Of a stretch of DNA of 64,000 bases, positions 1 through 8,878 are shown in pieces. How positions within the stretch are numbered: the stretch's first letter is position 1; each line of letters opens with the position of its first letter. The notes beneath the pieces were generated by a model. It was not told where the DNA came from. It saw only the letters and a list, made by a program, of their open reading frames with translations, and made no database searches. The stretch is from Pseudomonas sp. G2-4 (GTDB lineage: Bacteria > Pseudomonadota > Gammaproteobacteria > Pseudomonadales > Pseudomonadaceae). The position numbers were made by a program, and so were the translations under genes. Location of the stretch: NCBI RefSeq assembly GCF_030064125.1, contig NZ_CP125957.1, positions 1,612,001 through 1,676,000 on the forward strand. Reading direction: 5' to 3'.

Positions 1-431
1 CTGAGAATGCGCATCAGGCTCCAGCGCTTGAACCATTGCCAGCAGTCGTCGGGCGTGCGGACTTTGACTTCCGGCGCGCTGTTGACGATGCACAGGCTCT
101 TGACGAGGCCGGGGTGGTCCACCGCCAGTTGAAAGCAGATCATGCCACCCATGGACCAGCCCACCAGATGCACCGGACCCAGGTCCAGATGTTCGATCAG
201 GGCGACCAGGTCGGCGCTGAAGCCTTCGATGCTGTAGCGCTCGCGCGGCTTGTCGGAACGCCCGTGGCCGCGCACGTCCACCACGATCAGGTGGTAGCGG
301 GCGGACAACACCGGGATCTGCTTTTCCCAGTCGCGGGTGCTGGAGCCCAGGCCATGGACCAGCAGCAAGGGGGCGCCGTGGCCATATTCCTCATAGTGCA
401 GGTTACAACCTTCGTGTTCGAAATAGGCCAT
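1..431 (-). CDS. alpha/beta-hydrolase fold protein, 3' end cut by window
   Basis: The first 143 residues are visible; the C-terminus runs off the left edge. Directly visible are the oxyanion-side HG motif at residues 26-27, the DVRGHGRSDKP strand/turn at 52-62, and the nucleophile elbow GWSMGG with the predicted catalytic Ser at residue 93. This arrangement is standard for alpha/beta hydrolases of the esterase / haloperoxidase / 3-oxoadipate enol-lactonase type; the catalytic Asp and His would lie in the missing part. It is a cytoplasmic enzyme, as no signal peptide is present. The LysR gene at 446-1369 lies 14 bases upstream on the same strand, so the two may be co-transcribed. Substrate cannot be inferred. 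Confidence 0.85.
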   Translation of the reverse strand, partial: MAYFEHEGCNLHYEEYGHGAPLLLVHGLGSSTRDWEKQIPVLSARYHLIVVDVRGHGRSDKPRERYSIEGFSADLVALIEHLDLGPVHLVGWSMGGMICFQLAVDHPGLVKSLCIVNSAPEVKVRTPDDCWQWFKRWSLMRIL

Positions 432-445
432 CGGCGAAGTCCTTG

Positions 446-1369
446 TCAGGCTTGTTCAGGGGCGGCGAACGGTGCATCCAGCGGCGCGGTGTCGAAAGTG
501 CGCAGCAGTTCGATAAGGATTTGCGTGGCCGGACCCAGGGGTTTTTCCTTGTTTGAATACAAATAGAAGCTCGGGTTGCGACTGCCACCCTGATCCAAGG
601 GTAGACGTTTGAGCGTGCCTTCCCGCAGTTCCCGCTCGATCATGTGCCGGGGCAGCCAGGCGAAGCCCAGGCCGCTGCCGACGAACGTCGCGGCGGTGGC
701 CAGGCTGCCGACGGTCCAGCGCTGCTCTGCGCCAAGCCAGCCGACGTCCTTGGGTTGCTGGCGGCCGGAGTCGCGGATCACCACTTGCAACTGGCTTTCC
801 AGGTCCTGGAACGTCAGCTCGCGATTGTGCCGGTGCAGGGCGTGTTCGGGATGGGCCACCGCGACGAACTCCACGTCGCTCAATTCTGCGCCCAGGTAAC
901 CCGGAATGCTGAAGCCGCTGATAGCCAGGTCGGCCACGCCTTCAAGCAACACTTCCTCCACCCCCGACAACACTTCTTCACGCAGCCGCACCCGGCAGCC
1001 TCGGCTTTGCGGCATGAACGCAGTCAAGGCGCGCACGAGGCGGGCGGTGGGGTACGCGGCATCGACCACCAGGCGCACCTCTGCTTCCCAGCCTTGCTCC
1101 ATGTGATGGGCCAGGTCCTCCAGTTGGCTCGCCTGTTTCACCAGTTGCCGGGAGCGACGCAGCAACACGCCGCCGGCTTCGGTCAACACGGCCTTGCGCC
1201 CGTCGATGCGCAACAACGGCACGCCGAGTTGATCCTGCATGCGGGCCACGGTGTAGCTCACCGATGACTGGGAGCGATGTAGCACTTCGGCGGCTTGGGC
1301 GAAACCACCATGGTCCACCACGGCCTGCAGTGTTCGCCATTGATCAAGGGTCACGCGGGGCGCTTTCAT
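446..1369 (-). CDS. LysR-family transcriptional regulator
   Basis: The protein is 307 residues, usual for LysR regulators. An N-terminal winged helix-turn-helix (residues about 6-65, including AEVLHRSQSSVSYTVARMQDQLG) is followed by a LysR substrate-binding domain. The gene diverges from the small exported-protein gene at 1420 and lies upstream of the hydrolase on the same strand. LysR regulators usually control a divergent or adjacent gene; here that could be the hydrolase, the small protein or the azoreductase at 1885, since pairing of a LysR gene with azoR is known in pseudomonads. The effector cannot be predicted. Confidence 0.9.
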   Translation of the reverse strand: MKAPRVTLDQWRTLQAVVDHGGFAQAAEVLHRSQSSVSYTVARMQDQLGVPLLRIDGRKAVLTEAGGVLLRRSRQLVKQASQLEDLAHHMEQGWEAEVRLVVDAAYPTARLVRALTAFMPQSRGCRVRLREEVLSGVEEVLLEGVADLAISGFSIPGYLGAELSDVEFVAVAHPEHALHRHNRELTFQDLESQLQVVIRDSGRQQPKDVGWLGAEQRWTVGSLATAATFVGSGLGFAWLPRHMIERELREGTLKRLPLDQGGSRNPSFYLYSNKEKPLGPATQILIELLRTFDTAPLDAPFAAPEQA

Positions 1370-1419
1370 ATTGGGCTTCTCTTGTCCTAAGCTGGCGGTC
1401 CCTTGGTGGAGACTGCCGA

Positions 1420-1734
1420 ATGAAGAAAATCTGTTGTGCGCTGCTCGCCCTGTTGCCGCTGACTGCGTTTGCGTACCCGATCGATGTGGAGAAACACCTC
1501 AACGGCCTGAGCATCGACTACACCGCCTATGACACCGATGCCGACATCGGTTCCATCCAGGTCAACAACTACGGCGGCACGGACGCGGCCTGCACCGTGG
1601 TGTTCCGCAACGGTCCCGAAGCGCCTCGCACCCGCAAGATCGAAGTCGCCGCCGGCAAGTTCAAGAACGCCACCGCCAAGTTCAACCGCAACATCATCAA
1701 GCTGCGCATCGAGCTGACGTGTAAGCCGAAGTAA
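1420..1734 (+). CDS. small exported protein of unknown function
   Basis: A 104-residue protein with a clear signal peptide: MKK, a hydrophobic run, then cleavage probably after AFA near residue 18. The mature part is basic at its C-terminus and has two cysteines (in DAACTV and LTCKPK) that could form one disulfide in the periplasm. The ATG at 1420 is preceded by GGAG at 1408-1411, eight bases away, which decides the start. It resembles short periplasmic proteins common in Pseudomonas that have no assigned function; I do not recognise a domain. The 12-base palindrome CCCCGCGCGGGG follows the stop without a T-tract. Confidence 0.75.
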   Translation: MKKICCALLALLPLTAFAYPIDVEKHLNGLSIDYTAYDTDADIGSIQVNNYGGTDAACTVVFRNGPEAPRTRKIEVAAGKFKNATAKFNRNIIKLRIELTCKPK

Positions 1735-1781
1735 CCCCGCGCGGGGCTGCGACAGAACGCATGCTCCGCTTATAAACGAAA

Positions 1782-1825
1782 ATATCGATGCTTTGCAGCA
1801 ATTATTTGCGCTTTTTCATCGATAT
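1782..1825. promoter_or_regulatory. inverted repeat upstream of azoR
   Basis: The arms ATATCGATG (1782-1790) and CATCGATAT (1817-1825) are perfect 9-base complements separated by 26 bases, about 60 bases upstream of the azoreductase start. The site lies in AT-rich DNA and could be an operator. The binding protein is unknown; the LysR protein at 446-1369 is a candidate only by proximity. Confidence 0.35.
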
Positions 1826-1884
1826 GGTCACGTTTAATCTTCACTCCATCGACTGACAACATTCTCAGATGGAGCCTACATCCC

Positions 1885-2484
1885 ATGTCCCGCGTTCTGA
1901 TCATCGAAAGCAGTGCCCGCCAGCAAGACTCGGTTTCCCGTCAACTGACCCAGACGTTCATCAGCCAGTGGAAAGCCGCGCACCCAGCTGATGAAATCAA
2001 TGTTCGTGACCTGGCCGTGAACCCGGTACCGCACCTGGATGCCCATTTGCTGGGTGGCTGGATGAAGCCTGCCGAGCAGCGCAACGACATCGAAAACGCC
2101 TCGCTGGAGCGCTCCAACGAATTGACCGATGAGTTGCTGGCCGCCGACGTACTGGTGATGGCTGCGCCGATGTACAACTTCGCCATCCCCAGCACCTTGA
2201 AGGCCTGGCTCGACCACGTGCTGCGTGCTGGCGTGACCTTCAAATACACCCCCACCGGCCCCCAGGGCTTGCTGGCGGACAAGCGCGCTTTCGTGCTGAC
2301 CGCTCGCGGGGGCATTCATGCCGGTGGCAGTACCGACCATCAGGAACCCTACCTGCGTCAGGTCATGGGCTTCATTGGCATCCACGACGTGACCTTCATC
2401 CATGCCGAAGGCATGAACCTGGGCGGCGACTTCCAGGAGAAGGGGTTGAATCAGGCCAACGCCAAACTGTCCCAAGTCGCCTGA
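1885..2484 (+). CDS. azoR: FMN-dependent NADH:quinone/azo reductase
   Basis: A 199-residue flavodoxin-fold protein matching AzoR in length and motifs. The N-terminal strand and phosphate loop read VLIIESSARQQDSVSR, and the flavin-binding segment PMYNFAIPSTLKAWLDHVLR occupies residues 95-114. AzoR enzymes are cytoplasmic homodimers that use NADH and FMN to reduce quinones and azo compounds by two-electron steps, protecting against quinone or thiol stress. The gene stands alone, followed by a strong terminator at 2592-2630. An inverted repeat lies upstream at 1782-1825. Pseudomonads carry several azoR paralogues and I cannot say which this is. Confidence 0.92.
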   Translation: MSRVLIIESSARQQDSVSRQLTQTFISQWKAAHPADEINVRDLAVNPVPHLDAHLLGGWMKPAEQRNDIENASLERSNELTDELLAADVLVMAAPMYNFAIPSTLKAWLDHVLRAGVTFKYTPTGPQGLLADKRAFVLTARGGIHAGGSTDHQEPYLRQVMGFIGIHDVTFIHAEGMNLGGDFQEKGLNQANAKLSQVA

Positions 2485-2877
2485 TCTGTTAATCCTCGGG
2501 TAATCGCCAGGTGGTCTAGTGGCCTGGCGCTTCCCTTCAAACCGTTTTGCGCATCGAACCTCCCTTTGCACTTGTTGCTCCTGAGTGCAGTAGCCCGATT
2601 GAACGCTTTAGCGAGATCGGGCTTTTTTTTGGACTGGAAATAGCCCCCACTTAAATGGGCCCGAGGCTAAATCCACGGCGCAGGGAAATGTATTGATCGG
2701 AGCCTCAGTCAGATTTTGACAAAGTCTCCCCAGTCCCGCTGTGGTAGGCTATTTCGCAAATCGAAAACACCTTCGTAAACACGAAAAACTGGCGCTTCGG
2801 TCAAGTAAGTCTTGCCGTCAATACTTGCAGAAAGTGAAAACGATCCCTGCTTGAAATTACAGTATGGAGGCTGTGAT
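2485..2877. other. intergenic region between azoR and the hybrid kinase
   Basis: These 393 bases hold the azoR terminator (2592-2630) and the AT-richer leader of the histidine kinase gene. No further gene, repeat or clear promoter was recognised. Confidence 0.6.
2592..2630 (+). terminator. rho-independent terminator after azoR
   Basis: An 8-base stem AGCCCGAT (2592-2599) / ATCGGGCT (2616-2623) is followed by a run of eight T. Confidence 0.9.
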
Positions 2878-4740
2878 ATGTTCAAAGTCAGACGGAAAAC
2901 TTGGGCTTTATTCTTGGCTTATCTCATCGGGGCCAGTGGCTATATCTATTACCTGTATGTCGAGACTCAAGACGTTCTCACTGACAACGTTAATAGCAAA
3001 TTGCTGCATGCCGCGTTGGGCGCTTCGGCCATCCTCGGTGACCGTTACCACGACAATCTGATCGACAAACAATCCAAAACGCCAGCGCAAGACTGGGATG
3101 CCATTCAGCGGCTCTCCAGCTTCAATGAGTCCATGGGCACGGCTTTTGTCTACAGCGTGGTTAAACGCGCTGGAAAGGCTTATCTGATCAGTTCCAGCGC
3201 ATCACCAGAAGAAATTCAAGAGAAGAATTTCGTGCGCTTTTTTGATCCTTATCCAGATGCCAGCCAGGCATTACTTGATAGTTTTGAGCGCACCGAGCCG
3301 ACCTGGATCGACTATTCGGATCATTGGGGGGACTTTCGCGCCGTCTTCGTCCCCTTAAAGTCCCAAGACGGCACGGTGTATGTTGTCGGCGCGGAAATTA
3401 CGTTGGCGGACTACTATCAACAACTTAATCAGGACTCCCTGTACCACATTATCCTGGCCATTCTGGTGTTTCTCGCTTTCAGTCTTTTGCGCATGCGCGC
3501 TCATCTCCAGCAATTGCAAATAAACGAAAAAATATTGAATCAGGCCAAAAATGCCGCCGAGGATGCCGATCGCTCAAAAACCAGATTCCTGGCGACCATG
3601 AGTCATGAAATCCGCACCCCCATGTACGGCGTCATCGGCGCCACCGAGTTACTCGCCCGGTCTGCCCTGGACCCCGAGCAGCGCGGTCTGCTGACAACGA
3701 TTCATTCCAGCGGACGGACCCTGCTCTCTCTGATCGACAACATTCTCGACCTTGCGAAAATCGAAGCGGGCAAACTTGAATTGAAACCGCGTGTTTTCGA
3801 AGTGAGAACACTGGTTTCATCCATTATTGAAATGATCCGGCAGAATATTCAGGACAAACCCATTGTACTGGAGGCTCAGTTCTCTCCGGACGTACCGCCC
3901 TTGGTCAAAACCGATATCGATTGCCTTCGCCAGATATTGACCAACTTGTTGGGCAATGCCGTCAAATTCACCGAGGCCGGAAAAGTATCACTCCTGGTCA
4001 GCGCCAGCGGCTACGGTCCTCAAGCCCGGCTCGATTTTTCCATACGCGATACCGGCATAGGCATCCCGCTGGAACGGCAAGACAGCCTGTTCAAACCCTT
4101 TGCCCAGTTTAAAGAGCCCGTCAGCCAGCGCTTTACCGGGAGTGGGCTGGGCCTTTCAATCTGTAAGACTCTGGTCGAGGCGCAGGGCGGGACTTTAACC
4201 TTCACTAGTCAGCCTGGCGTTGGATCGACGTTCTGTTTCTCACTGCCCATGGCGCTTTTTTCAACCCGGGAAATACCCACCGGGGACGATTCAGCGGCGG
4301 TGGGTTTCGACTCATCTTTTGCTGTGGATTACCCGCTCGATATCCTGCTGGTGGAGAATCATTCCCTGAGCCAGAAAGTGGCCACGGCGATGCTGCAAGA
4401 GTTGGGTTACGCGCCCGACCTTGCGTCAGATGGACTGGAGGCGGTCAACCGATGCATGACTTCGACTCCGGAGGTCATCTTCATGGACATCAACATGCCG
4501 GTCATGGATGGGCTGGAGGCCGTGCGTAAAATCCGCGAACTACCACGGGGCGATACTTGCTACATCGTCGCGTTCACCGCGAGCGCTTTTTCGAGCGAGC
4601 TAGATCGTTTCCGGGCTGCTGGCGCCGATGACATTCTAACCAAGCCGGCGAACTTCCAGGCGTTGACCCGAGTGCTTCAGCGTGCCGCCCACTTCCGGCA
4701 GCAGCACCGGGCCGGCACTTCGGTCGTGGATGCCGTTTGA
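2878..4740 (+). CDS. hybrid sensor histidine kinase with C-terminal receiver
   Basis: A 620-residue inner-membrane kinase. Order: TM1 (about 9-28), an extracytoplasmic sensor of about 160 residues with no family I can name, TM2 (about 189-206), a short coiled linker, a HisKA domain with phosphoacceptor His243 in MSHEIRTPMYG, an HATPase domain (N-box Asn360, DTGIGIP, GSGLGLSICK), then a receiver domain (about 485-610) with phosphoacceptor Asp537 in FMDINMPVMDG. The ATG at 2878 has GGAGG at 2866-2870; the frame stays open upstream but with no ribosome site. No partner regulator is adjacent, so it probably signals through a distant phosphotransfer protein. The receiver's acidic pair reads VENH rather than the usual VEDN, so one Mg-binding acid is replaced by Asn. 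Confidence 0.9.
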   Translation: MFKVRRKTWALFLAYLIGASGYIYYLYVETQDVLTDNVNSKLLHAALGASAILGDRYHDNLIDKQSKTPAQDWDAIQRLSSFNESMGTAFVYSVVKRAGKAYLISSSASPEEIQEKNFVRFFDPYPDASQALLDSFERTEPTWIDYSDHWGDFRAVFVPLKSQDGTVYVVGAEITLADYYQQLNQDSLYHIILAILVFLAFSLLRMRAHLQQLQINEKILNQAKNAAEDADRSKTRFLATMSHEIRTPMYGVIGATELLARSALDPEQRGLLTTIHSSGRTLLSLIDNILDLAKIEAGKLELKPRVFEVRTLVSSIIEMIRQNIQDKPIVLEAQFSPDVPPLVKTDIDCLRQILTNLLGNAVKFTEAGKVSLLVSASGYGPQARLDFSIRDTGIGIPLERQDSLFKPFAQFKEPVSQRFTGSGLGLSICKTLVEAQGGTLTFTSQPGVGSTFCFSLPMALFSTREIPTGDDSAAVGFDSSFAVDYPLDILLVENHSLSQKVATAMLQELGYAPDLASDGLEAVNRCMTSTPEVIFMDINMPVMDGLEAVRKIRELPRGDTCYIVAFTASAFSSELDRFRAAGADDILTKPANFQALTRVLQRAAHFRQQHRAGTSVVDAV

Positions 4741-4756
4741 AGATTGAGGCTGCACC

Positions 4757-4778
4757 ATCGCGAGCACGCTCGCTCCCA
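4757..4778. repeat. single REP sequence, GTGGGAGCGAGC family
   Basis: ATCGCGAGCACGCTCGCTCCCA is a one-sided, slightly diverged copy of the palindromic REP core that occurs as a doublet at 5698-5784, 26958-27045 and 61402-61476. It lies between the kinase stop and the exporter start. Confidence 0.75.
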
Positions 4779-4823
4779 TCGTTCAAAACGGCTATCTTCG
4801 CCGCCACTTGAAACGGGGGGCGT

Positions 4824-5690
4824 ATGGGCTATCTACTTTTTGTGACGCTGATCCAGGCGTTTTCCTTCAGCCTGATCGGGGAGTACCTGGCCGGGCATGT
4901 GGACAGCTACTTCGCGGTGCTGGTGCGGGTCGTGTTGGCGGGGCTGGTGTTCATTCCCCTGACGCGCTGGCGCCAGGTGGAGCCGTCGTTCATGCGCGGC
5001 ATGCTGCTGATCGGCGCGTTGCAGTTCGGCGTGACCTACGTGTGCCTGTACCTGAGCTTTCGGGTGCTGACGGTGCCCGAGGTGTTGCTCTTTACTATCC
5101 TTACACCCCTGCACGTGACCTTGATCGAGGATGCGTTGAACCGTCGCTTCAACCCCTGGGCCTTGATCGCAGCGCTGGTGGCCGTGGCCGGCGCGGCGGT
5201 GATTCGCTACGATCGGATCAACCCGGACTTCTTCATGGGCTTTTTGCTGTTGCAACTGGCCAACTTCACCTATGCGGCCGGGCAGGTGCTGTACAAGCAT
5301 CTGGTGGCCCGCCACCCGAGCGATCTGCCGCACTACCGGCGCTTCGGTTATTTCTATCTCGGTGCGCTGATGGTGGCGTTGCCGGCCTTCCTCTTGTTCG
5401 GCAAGACAAACTTCTGGCCTGAGGCGCCACTGCAATGGGGCGTGCTGGTGTTCCTTGGCCTGGTTTCCACGGCATTGGGATTGTATTGGTGGAACAAAGG
5501 CGCATGCCTGGTCAACGGTGGGACGCTGGCGGTGATGAACAACCTGCACGTGCCCGTGGGGCTGTTGGTGAACCTGCTGATCTGGAACCAGCATGAGGAA
5601 CTGGGGCGGCTGCTGCTGGGCGGGTCGGTGATACTGGCGGCGGTGTGGATCAGTCGGTTGGGGGTGCGCCAGCCTCAGCCTTCACCCTGA
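4824..5690 (+). CDS. EamA/DMT-family transporter
   Basis: A 288-residue, very hydrophobic protein with about ten predicted transmembrane helices in two EamA halves, as expected for drug/metabolite transporters. The N-terminal half includes the conserved-type segment GALQFGVTYVCLYLSFRVLTVPEVLLFTILTPLHVTLIED, described here only by its position at about residues 70-108. Such proteins are inner-membrane exporters of amino acids, carboxylates or other metabolites. The gene is monocistronic, bounded by REP elements on both sides. The substrate is not predictable from sequence. Confidence 0.88.
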   Translation: MGYLLFVTLIQAFSFSLIGEYLAGHVDSYFAVLVRVVLAGLVFIPLTRWRQVEPSFMRGMLLIGALQFGVTYVCLYLSFRVLTVPEVLLFTILTPLHVTLIEDALNRRFNPWALIAALVAVAGAAVIRYDRINPDFFMGFLLLQLANFTYAAGQVLYKHLVARHPSDLPHYRRFGYFYLGALMVALPAFLLFGKTNFWPEAPLQWGVLVFLGLVSTALGLYWWNKGACLVNGGTLAVMNNLHVPVGLLVNLLIWNQHEELGRLLLGGSVILAAVWISRLGVRQPQPSP

Positions 5691-5697
5691 TCCCCTT

Positions 5698-5784
5698 GTG
5701 GGAGCGAGCTTGCTCGCGATGACGGAGTGTCAGTCAGCCGCTATGTCTCTGATACACCGCCATCGCGAGCAAGCTCGCTCCCAC
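5698..5784. repeat. REPIN (inverted REP pair), GTGGGAGCGAGC family
   Basis: Two inverted REP cores, GTGGGAGCGAGCTTGCTCGC and its complement, are separated by a short variable spacer. The whole unit can fold as one long hairpin. It lies between two convergent genes (EamA exporter and YbdG-type channel), a typical REPIN location in Pseudomonas. Confidence 0.9.
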
Positions 5785-5801
5785 AGGGATCTGTGGTGGT
5801 T

Positions 5802-7100
5802 TCAGATCACCTGCTTCTGCGGCGCTGAAATGGAACTCGCCCCCAGCACCGCCGGCAGCAGCCCTGAACGCAAGTCCGTGCCGCTGGGCTGCTGATACAG
5901 GTTCAAACCGAACTCCGGCATCACCGCCAGCAGGTAATCGAAAATATCCCCTTGGATGCGTTCGTAGTCGGCCCATGCGGTGGTGCGGGTGAAACAGTAG
6001 ATTTCCAGTGGGATGCCCTGGGCCGTGGTCTGCAACTGGCGGACCATGCAGGTCATGTTCGGCTGGATCTCCGGGTGGCTCTTCAAATAGGCCAGGGCAT
6101 AGGCGCGGAAGGTGCCCAGGTTGGTCATGCGCCGACGGTTGGCCGACATCGCCGCGACGTTGCCCTGGGCTTCGTTCCAGGCCTTGAGTTCGGCCTGTTT
6201 GCGGCCAATGTAATCGGTCAGCAGGTGAACCTGGGTCATGCGCTGCTCTTCCTCGTCATGCAGAAAACGCACGCCACTGGCATCGATGAACAGGCTGCGC
6301 TTGATCCGTCGCCCGCCGGACTGTTGCATGCCGCGCCAGTTCTTGAACGACTCGGACATCAGACGCCACGTGGGGATCGAGACAATGGTCTTGTCGAAAT
6401 TCTGCACCTTGACGGTGTGCAGCGTGATGTCCACCACGTCACCGTCGGCGCCGACCTGGGGCATCTCGATCCAATCGCCGACCCGCAACATGTCGTTGCT
6501 GGTCAACTGCACGCTGGCAACGAACGACAACAGGGTGTCCTTGTAGACCAACAGGATCACCGCCGACATCGCCCCCAGGCCCGACAGCAACAACAGCGGC
6601 GAACGGTCGATCAGGGTGGCGACGATGATGATCGCGCCAAACACATACAGCACCATCTTCGTCAGTTGCACGTAGCCTTTGATCGAGCGGGTCCGCGCAT
6701 GTTCGGTGCGCGCGTAGACATCCAGCAGGGCGCTGAGCAAGGCACTGAGGGCCAGCACCAGGAATAGAATGGTGAAAGCCAGGGCGACATTGCCCAGGAA
6801 AACCAGGCTGGTCTTGCTCAGCTCCGGCACCAGGTGCAGGCCAAACTGGATGATCAGCGACGGCGTCATCTGGGCCAGGCGGTGGAAGACTTTGTTATGG
6901 CGCAGGTCGTTCATCCAATGCAGGGCCGGTTGGCGCCCGAGCAATTTGGCCGCGTGCAGGATCAGGTAGCGCGCCACGCGCCCGAGCACCAGGGCAATGA
7001 CCAGCAGCAACATCAGGGCGAGGCTGGAATGCAGGAGTGGGTGCTGGTCAAGCGCACCCCAGAGGTCTTGAAGGTTGACCCAGAGTTGTTTGATGTCCAT
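5802..7100 (-). CDS. mechanosensitive channel of the MscS superfamily (YbdG type)
   Basis: A 432-residue inner-membrane protein with several N-terminal transmembrane segments and then the MscS pore/beta region. The segments LLLSGLGAMSAVILLVYKD, the MLRVGDWIEMPQVGADGDV region, SIPTWRLMSESFKNWRGM and SGGRRIKRSLFID follow E. coli YbdG (MscM) closely and the length is the same class (415 residues there). These channels open on membrane tension and release solutes during hypo-osmotic shock; YbdG gives small-conductance activity. The gene is convergent with the EamA exporter gene and divergent from the helicase gene at 7294. Confidence 0.88.
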   Translation of the reverse strand: MDIKQLWVNLQDLWGALDQHPLLHSSLALMLLLVIALVLGRVARYLILHAAKLLGRQPALHWMNDLRHNKVFHRLAQMTPSLIIQFGLHLVPELSKTSLVFLGNVALAFTILFLVLALSALLSALLDVYARTEHARTRSIKGYVQLTKMVLYVFGAIIIVATLIDRSPLLLLSGLGAMSAVILLVYKDTLLSFVASVQLTSNDMLRVGDWIEMPQVGADGDVVDITLHTVKVQNFDKTIVSIPTWRLMSESFKNWRGMQQSGGRRIKRSLFIDASGVRFLHDEEEQRMTQVHLLTDYIGRKQAELKAWNEAQGNVAAMSANRRRMTNLGTFRAYALAYLKSHPEIQPNMTCMVRQLQTTAQGIPLEIYCFTRTTAWADYERIQGDIFDYLLAVMPEFGLNLYQQPSGTDLRSGLLPAVLGASSISAPQKQVI

Positions 7101-7293
7101 GGACGAAACGGTTCTTCTATAAAGACGCGACGGTGCGATTAGAGCATTTAAGCCTGGTCAAGTGACCGTTGATGACAAATCGGCTTATAAAAATCCACTG
7201 ATTTACCGCCGTTTGTATAAAGAAACTCGGCCTTCGCGCTCGAAACCGTTACCCTATGCAGCTGTTTTTTTGCATTTCTTCGAGGTAGCACCC

Positions 7294-8640
7294 GTGTTTT
7301 CCCAATTCGCCCTGCACGAACGCCTGCTCAAAGCCGTGGCCGAGCTTAAATTTGTCGAGCCAACGCCGGTGCAGGCAGCGGCTATTCCGCTCGCGCTCCA
7401 GGGGCGTGACCTGCGGGTGACGGCACAGACCGGCAGCGGCAAGACCGCCGCGTTCGTGTTGCCGATCCTCAACCGCCTGATCGGCCCGGCCAAGGTCCGC
7501 GTCAGCATCAAGACCCTGATCCTGCTGCCGACCCGTGAACTGGCCCAGCAGACCTTGAAGGAAGTGGAGCGCTTCTCGCAGTTCACCTTCATCAAGTCCG
7601 GCCTGATCACCGGCGGCGAAGACTTCAAGGTCCAGGCCGCCATGCTGCGCAAGGTGCCAGACATCCTGATCGGCACGCCAGGGCGGATGATCGAGCAACT
7701 GAACGCCGGCAACCTTGACCTCAAGGAAGTCGAAGTGCTGGTGCTGGACGAAGCCGACCGCATGCTGGACATGGGCTTTGCCGAAGACGTGCAGCGTCTG
7801 GTGGACGAATGCACCAACCGCCAGCAGACCATGCTGTTCTCCGCCACCACGGGTGGTTCGGGCCTGCGGGAAATGATCGCCAAGGTGCTGAACAACCCTG
7901 AGCACTTGCAGCTCAACGCAGTCAGCCAGCTGAACTCCACCACCCGTCAGCAGATCATCACCGCCGACCACAACCAGCACAAAGAACAGATCCTGAACTG
8001 GTTGCTTGCCAACGAGACTTATCAGAAAGCCATCGTCTTCACCAACACCCGGGCCATGGCCGACCGTATCTACGGTCGTCTCGTGGCCCAGGAATACAAA
8101 GCGTTCGTGCTGCACGGCGAGAAAGACCAGAAAGACCGCAAACTGGCCATCGACCGCCTCAAGCAAGGCGGCGTGAAGATCCTCGTCGCCACCGACGTCG
8201 CTGCCCGGGGCCTGGACGTGGACGGCCTGGACATGGTCATCAACTTCGACATGCCCCGCAGCGGCGACGAATACGTGCACCGCATCGGCCGTACCGGCCG
8301 TGCCGGCAATGACGGCCTGGCGATTTCGCTGATCTGTCACGGCGACTGGAACCTGATGTCGAGCATCGAGCGCTACCTCAAGCAGAGCTTCGAGCGCCGT
8401 ACCATCAAGGAAGTCAAAGGCACCTACGGCGGACCGAAAAAGGTCAAGGCCTCGGGCAAGGCCGTTGGCGTGAAGAAGAAAAAAGTCGACGCCAAGGGCG
8501 ACAAGAAGAAAACCGGCGCCAAGGCGCCCACCAAGCGCAAAATCGCCAACCGCCCGAAGACCGACGCCCTGTCGCTGGTCAGCAAGGACGGCATGGCCCC
8601 GCTCAAGCGCCGCAAGCCAGAAGCGCCTGCGGCTGATTGA
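7294..8640 (+). CDS. DEAD-box ATP-dependent RNA helicase
   Basis: A 448-residue protein with all canonical motifs: Q motif near PTPVQAAAIP, motif I AQTGSGKT at residues 44-51 (Lys50), PTRELA, TPGR, motif II DEAD at 152-155, SAT, VATDVAARGLD and HRIGRTGRAG. The C-terminal tail (about residues 385-448) is Lys/Arg-rich and low complexity, which in this family gives non-specific RNA binding. These enzymes remodel rRNA or mRNA structure in the cytoplasm and are often needed in the cold. The GTG at 7294 is chosen because GAGG lies at 7282-7285 and the protein then begins at the normal family N-terminus; the frame is open further upstream. A terminator follows at 8661-8690. Confidence 0.92.
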   Translation: MFSQFALHERLLKAVAELKFVEPTPVQAAAIPLALQGRDLRVTAQTGSGKTAAFVLPILNRLIGPAKVRVSIKTLILLPTRELAQQTLKEVERFSQFTFIKSGLITGGEDFKVQAAMLRKVPDILIGTPGRMIEQLNAGNLDLKEVEVLVLDEADRMLDMGFAEDVQRLVDECTNRQQTMLFSATTGGSGLREMIAKVLNNPEHLQLNAVSQLNSTTRQQIITADHNQHKEQILNWLLANETYQKAIVFTNTRAMADRIYGRLVAQEYKAFVLHGEKDQKDRKLAIDRLKQGGVKILVATDVAARGLDVDGLDMVINFDMPRSGDEYVHRIGRTGRAGNDGLAISLICHGDWNLMSSIERYLKQSFERRTIKEVKGTYGGPKKVKASGKAVGVKKKKVDAKGDKKKTGAKAPTKRKIANRPKTDALSLVSKDGMAPLKRRKPEAPAAD

Positions 8641-8660
8641 AGCGGCGGTAGAGCTTCATG

Positions 8661-8690
8661 AAAAACCGGACCTTGGGTCCGGTTTTTTTA
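8661..8690 (+). terminator. rho-independent terminator after the helicase gene
   Basis: Stem ACCGGACC (8665-8672) / GGTCCGGT (8676-8683) with a 3-base loop and a T-run to 8689. Confidence 0.92.
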
Positions 8691-8718
8691 TGGGCAATCA
8701 GTTTCGCCACCAACCCCT

Positions 8719-8848
8719 GTGGCGAGGGAGCTTGCTCCCGCTGGGCTGCGCAGCAGCCCCAATGGTGTGTGTTCAGCATTGTTCCGTGGTGAGACTTGGT
8801 TTTTTTGGGGGCGCTTCGCACCCCAGCGGGAGCAAGCTCCCTCGCCAC
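8719..8848. repeat. REPIN, GTGGCGAGGGAGC family (copy 1)
   Basis: GTGGCGAGGGAGCTTGCTCC at the left is matched by its inverted copy ending GCTCCCTCGCCAC at the right. Each arm continues with a GC-rich CGCTGGGCTGCG-type extension. The element lies between the convergent helicase and small-secreted-protein genes. Confidence 0.92.
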
Positions 8849-8878
8849 GGAAGCGAAGTGGTGCTCAGGCTAGGGCAA

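Noticed and set aside
1735..1755. CCCCGCGCGGGG palindrome after the small exported-protein gene
   Set aside because: Short palindrome without loop or T-run; not supported as a terminator.
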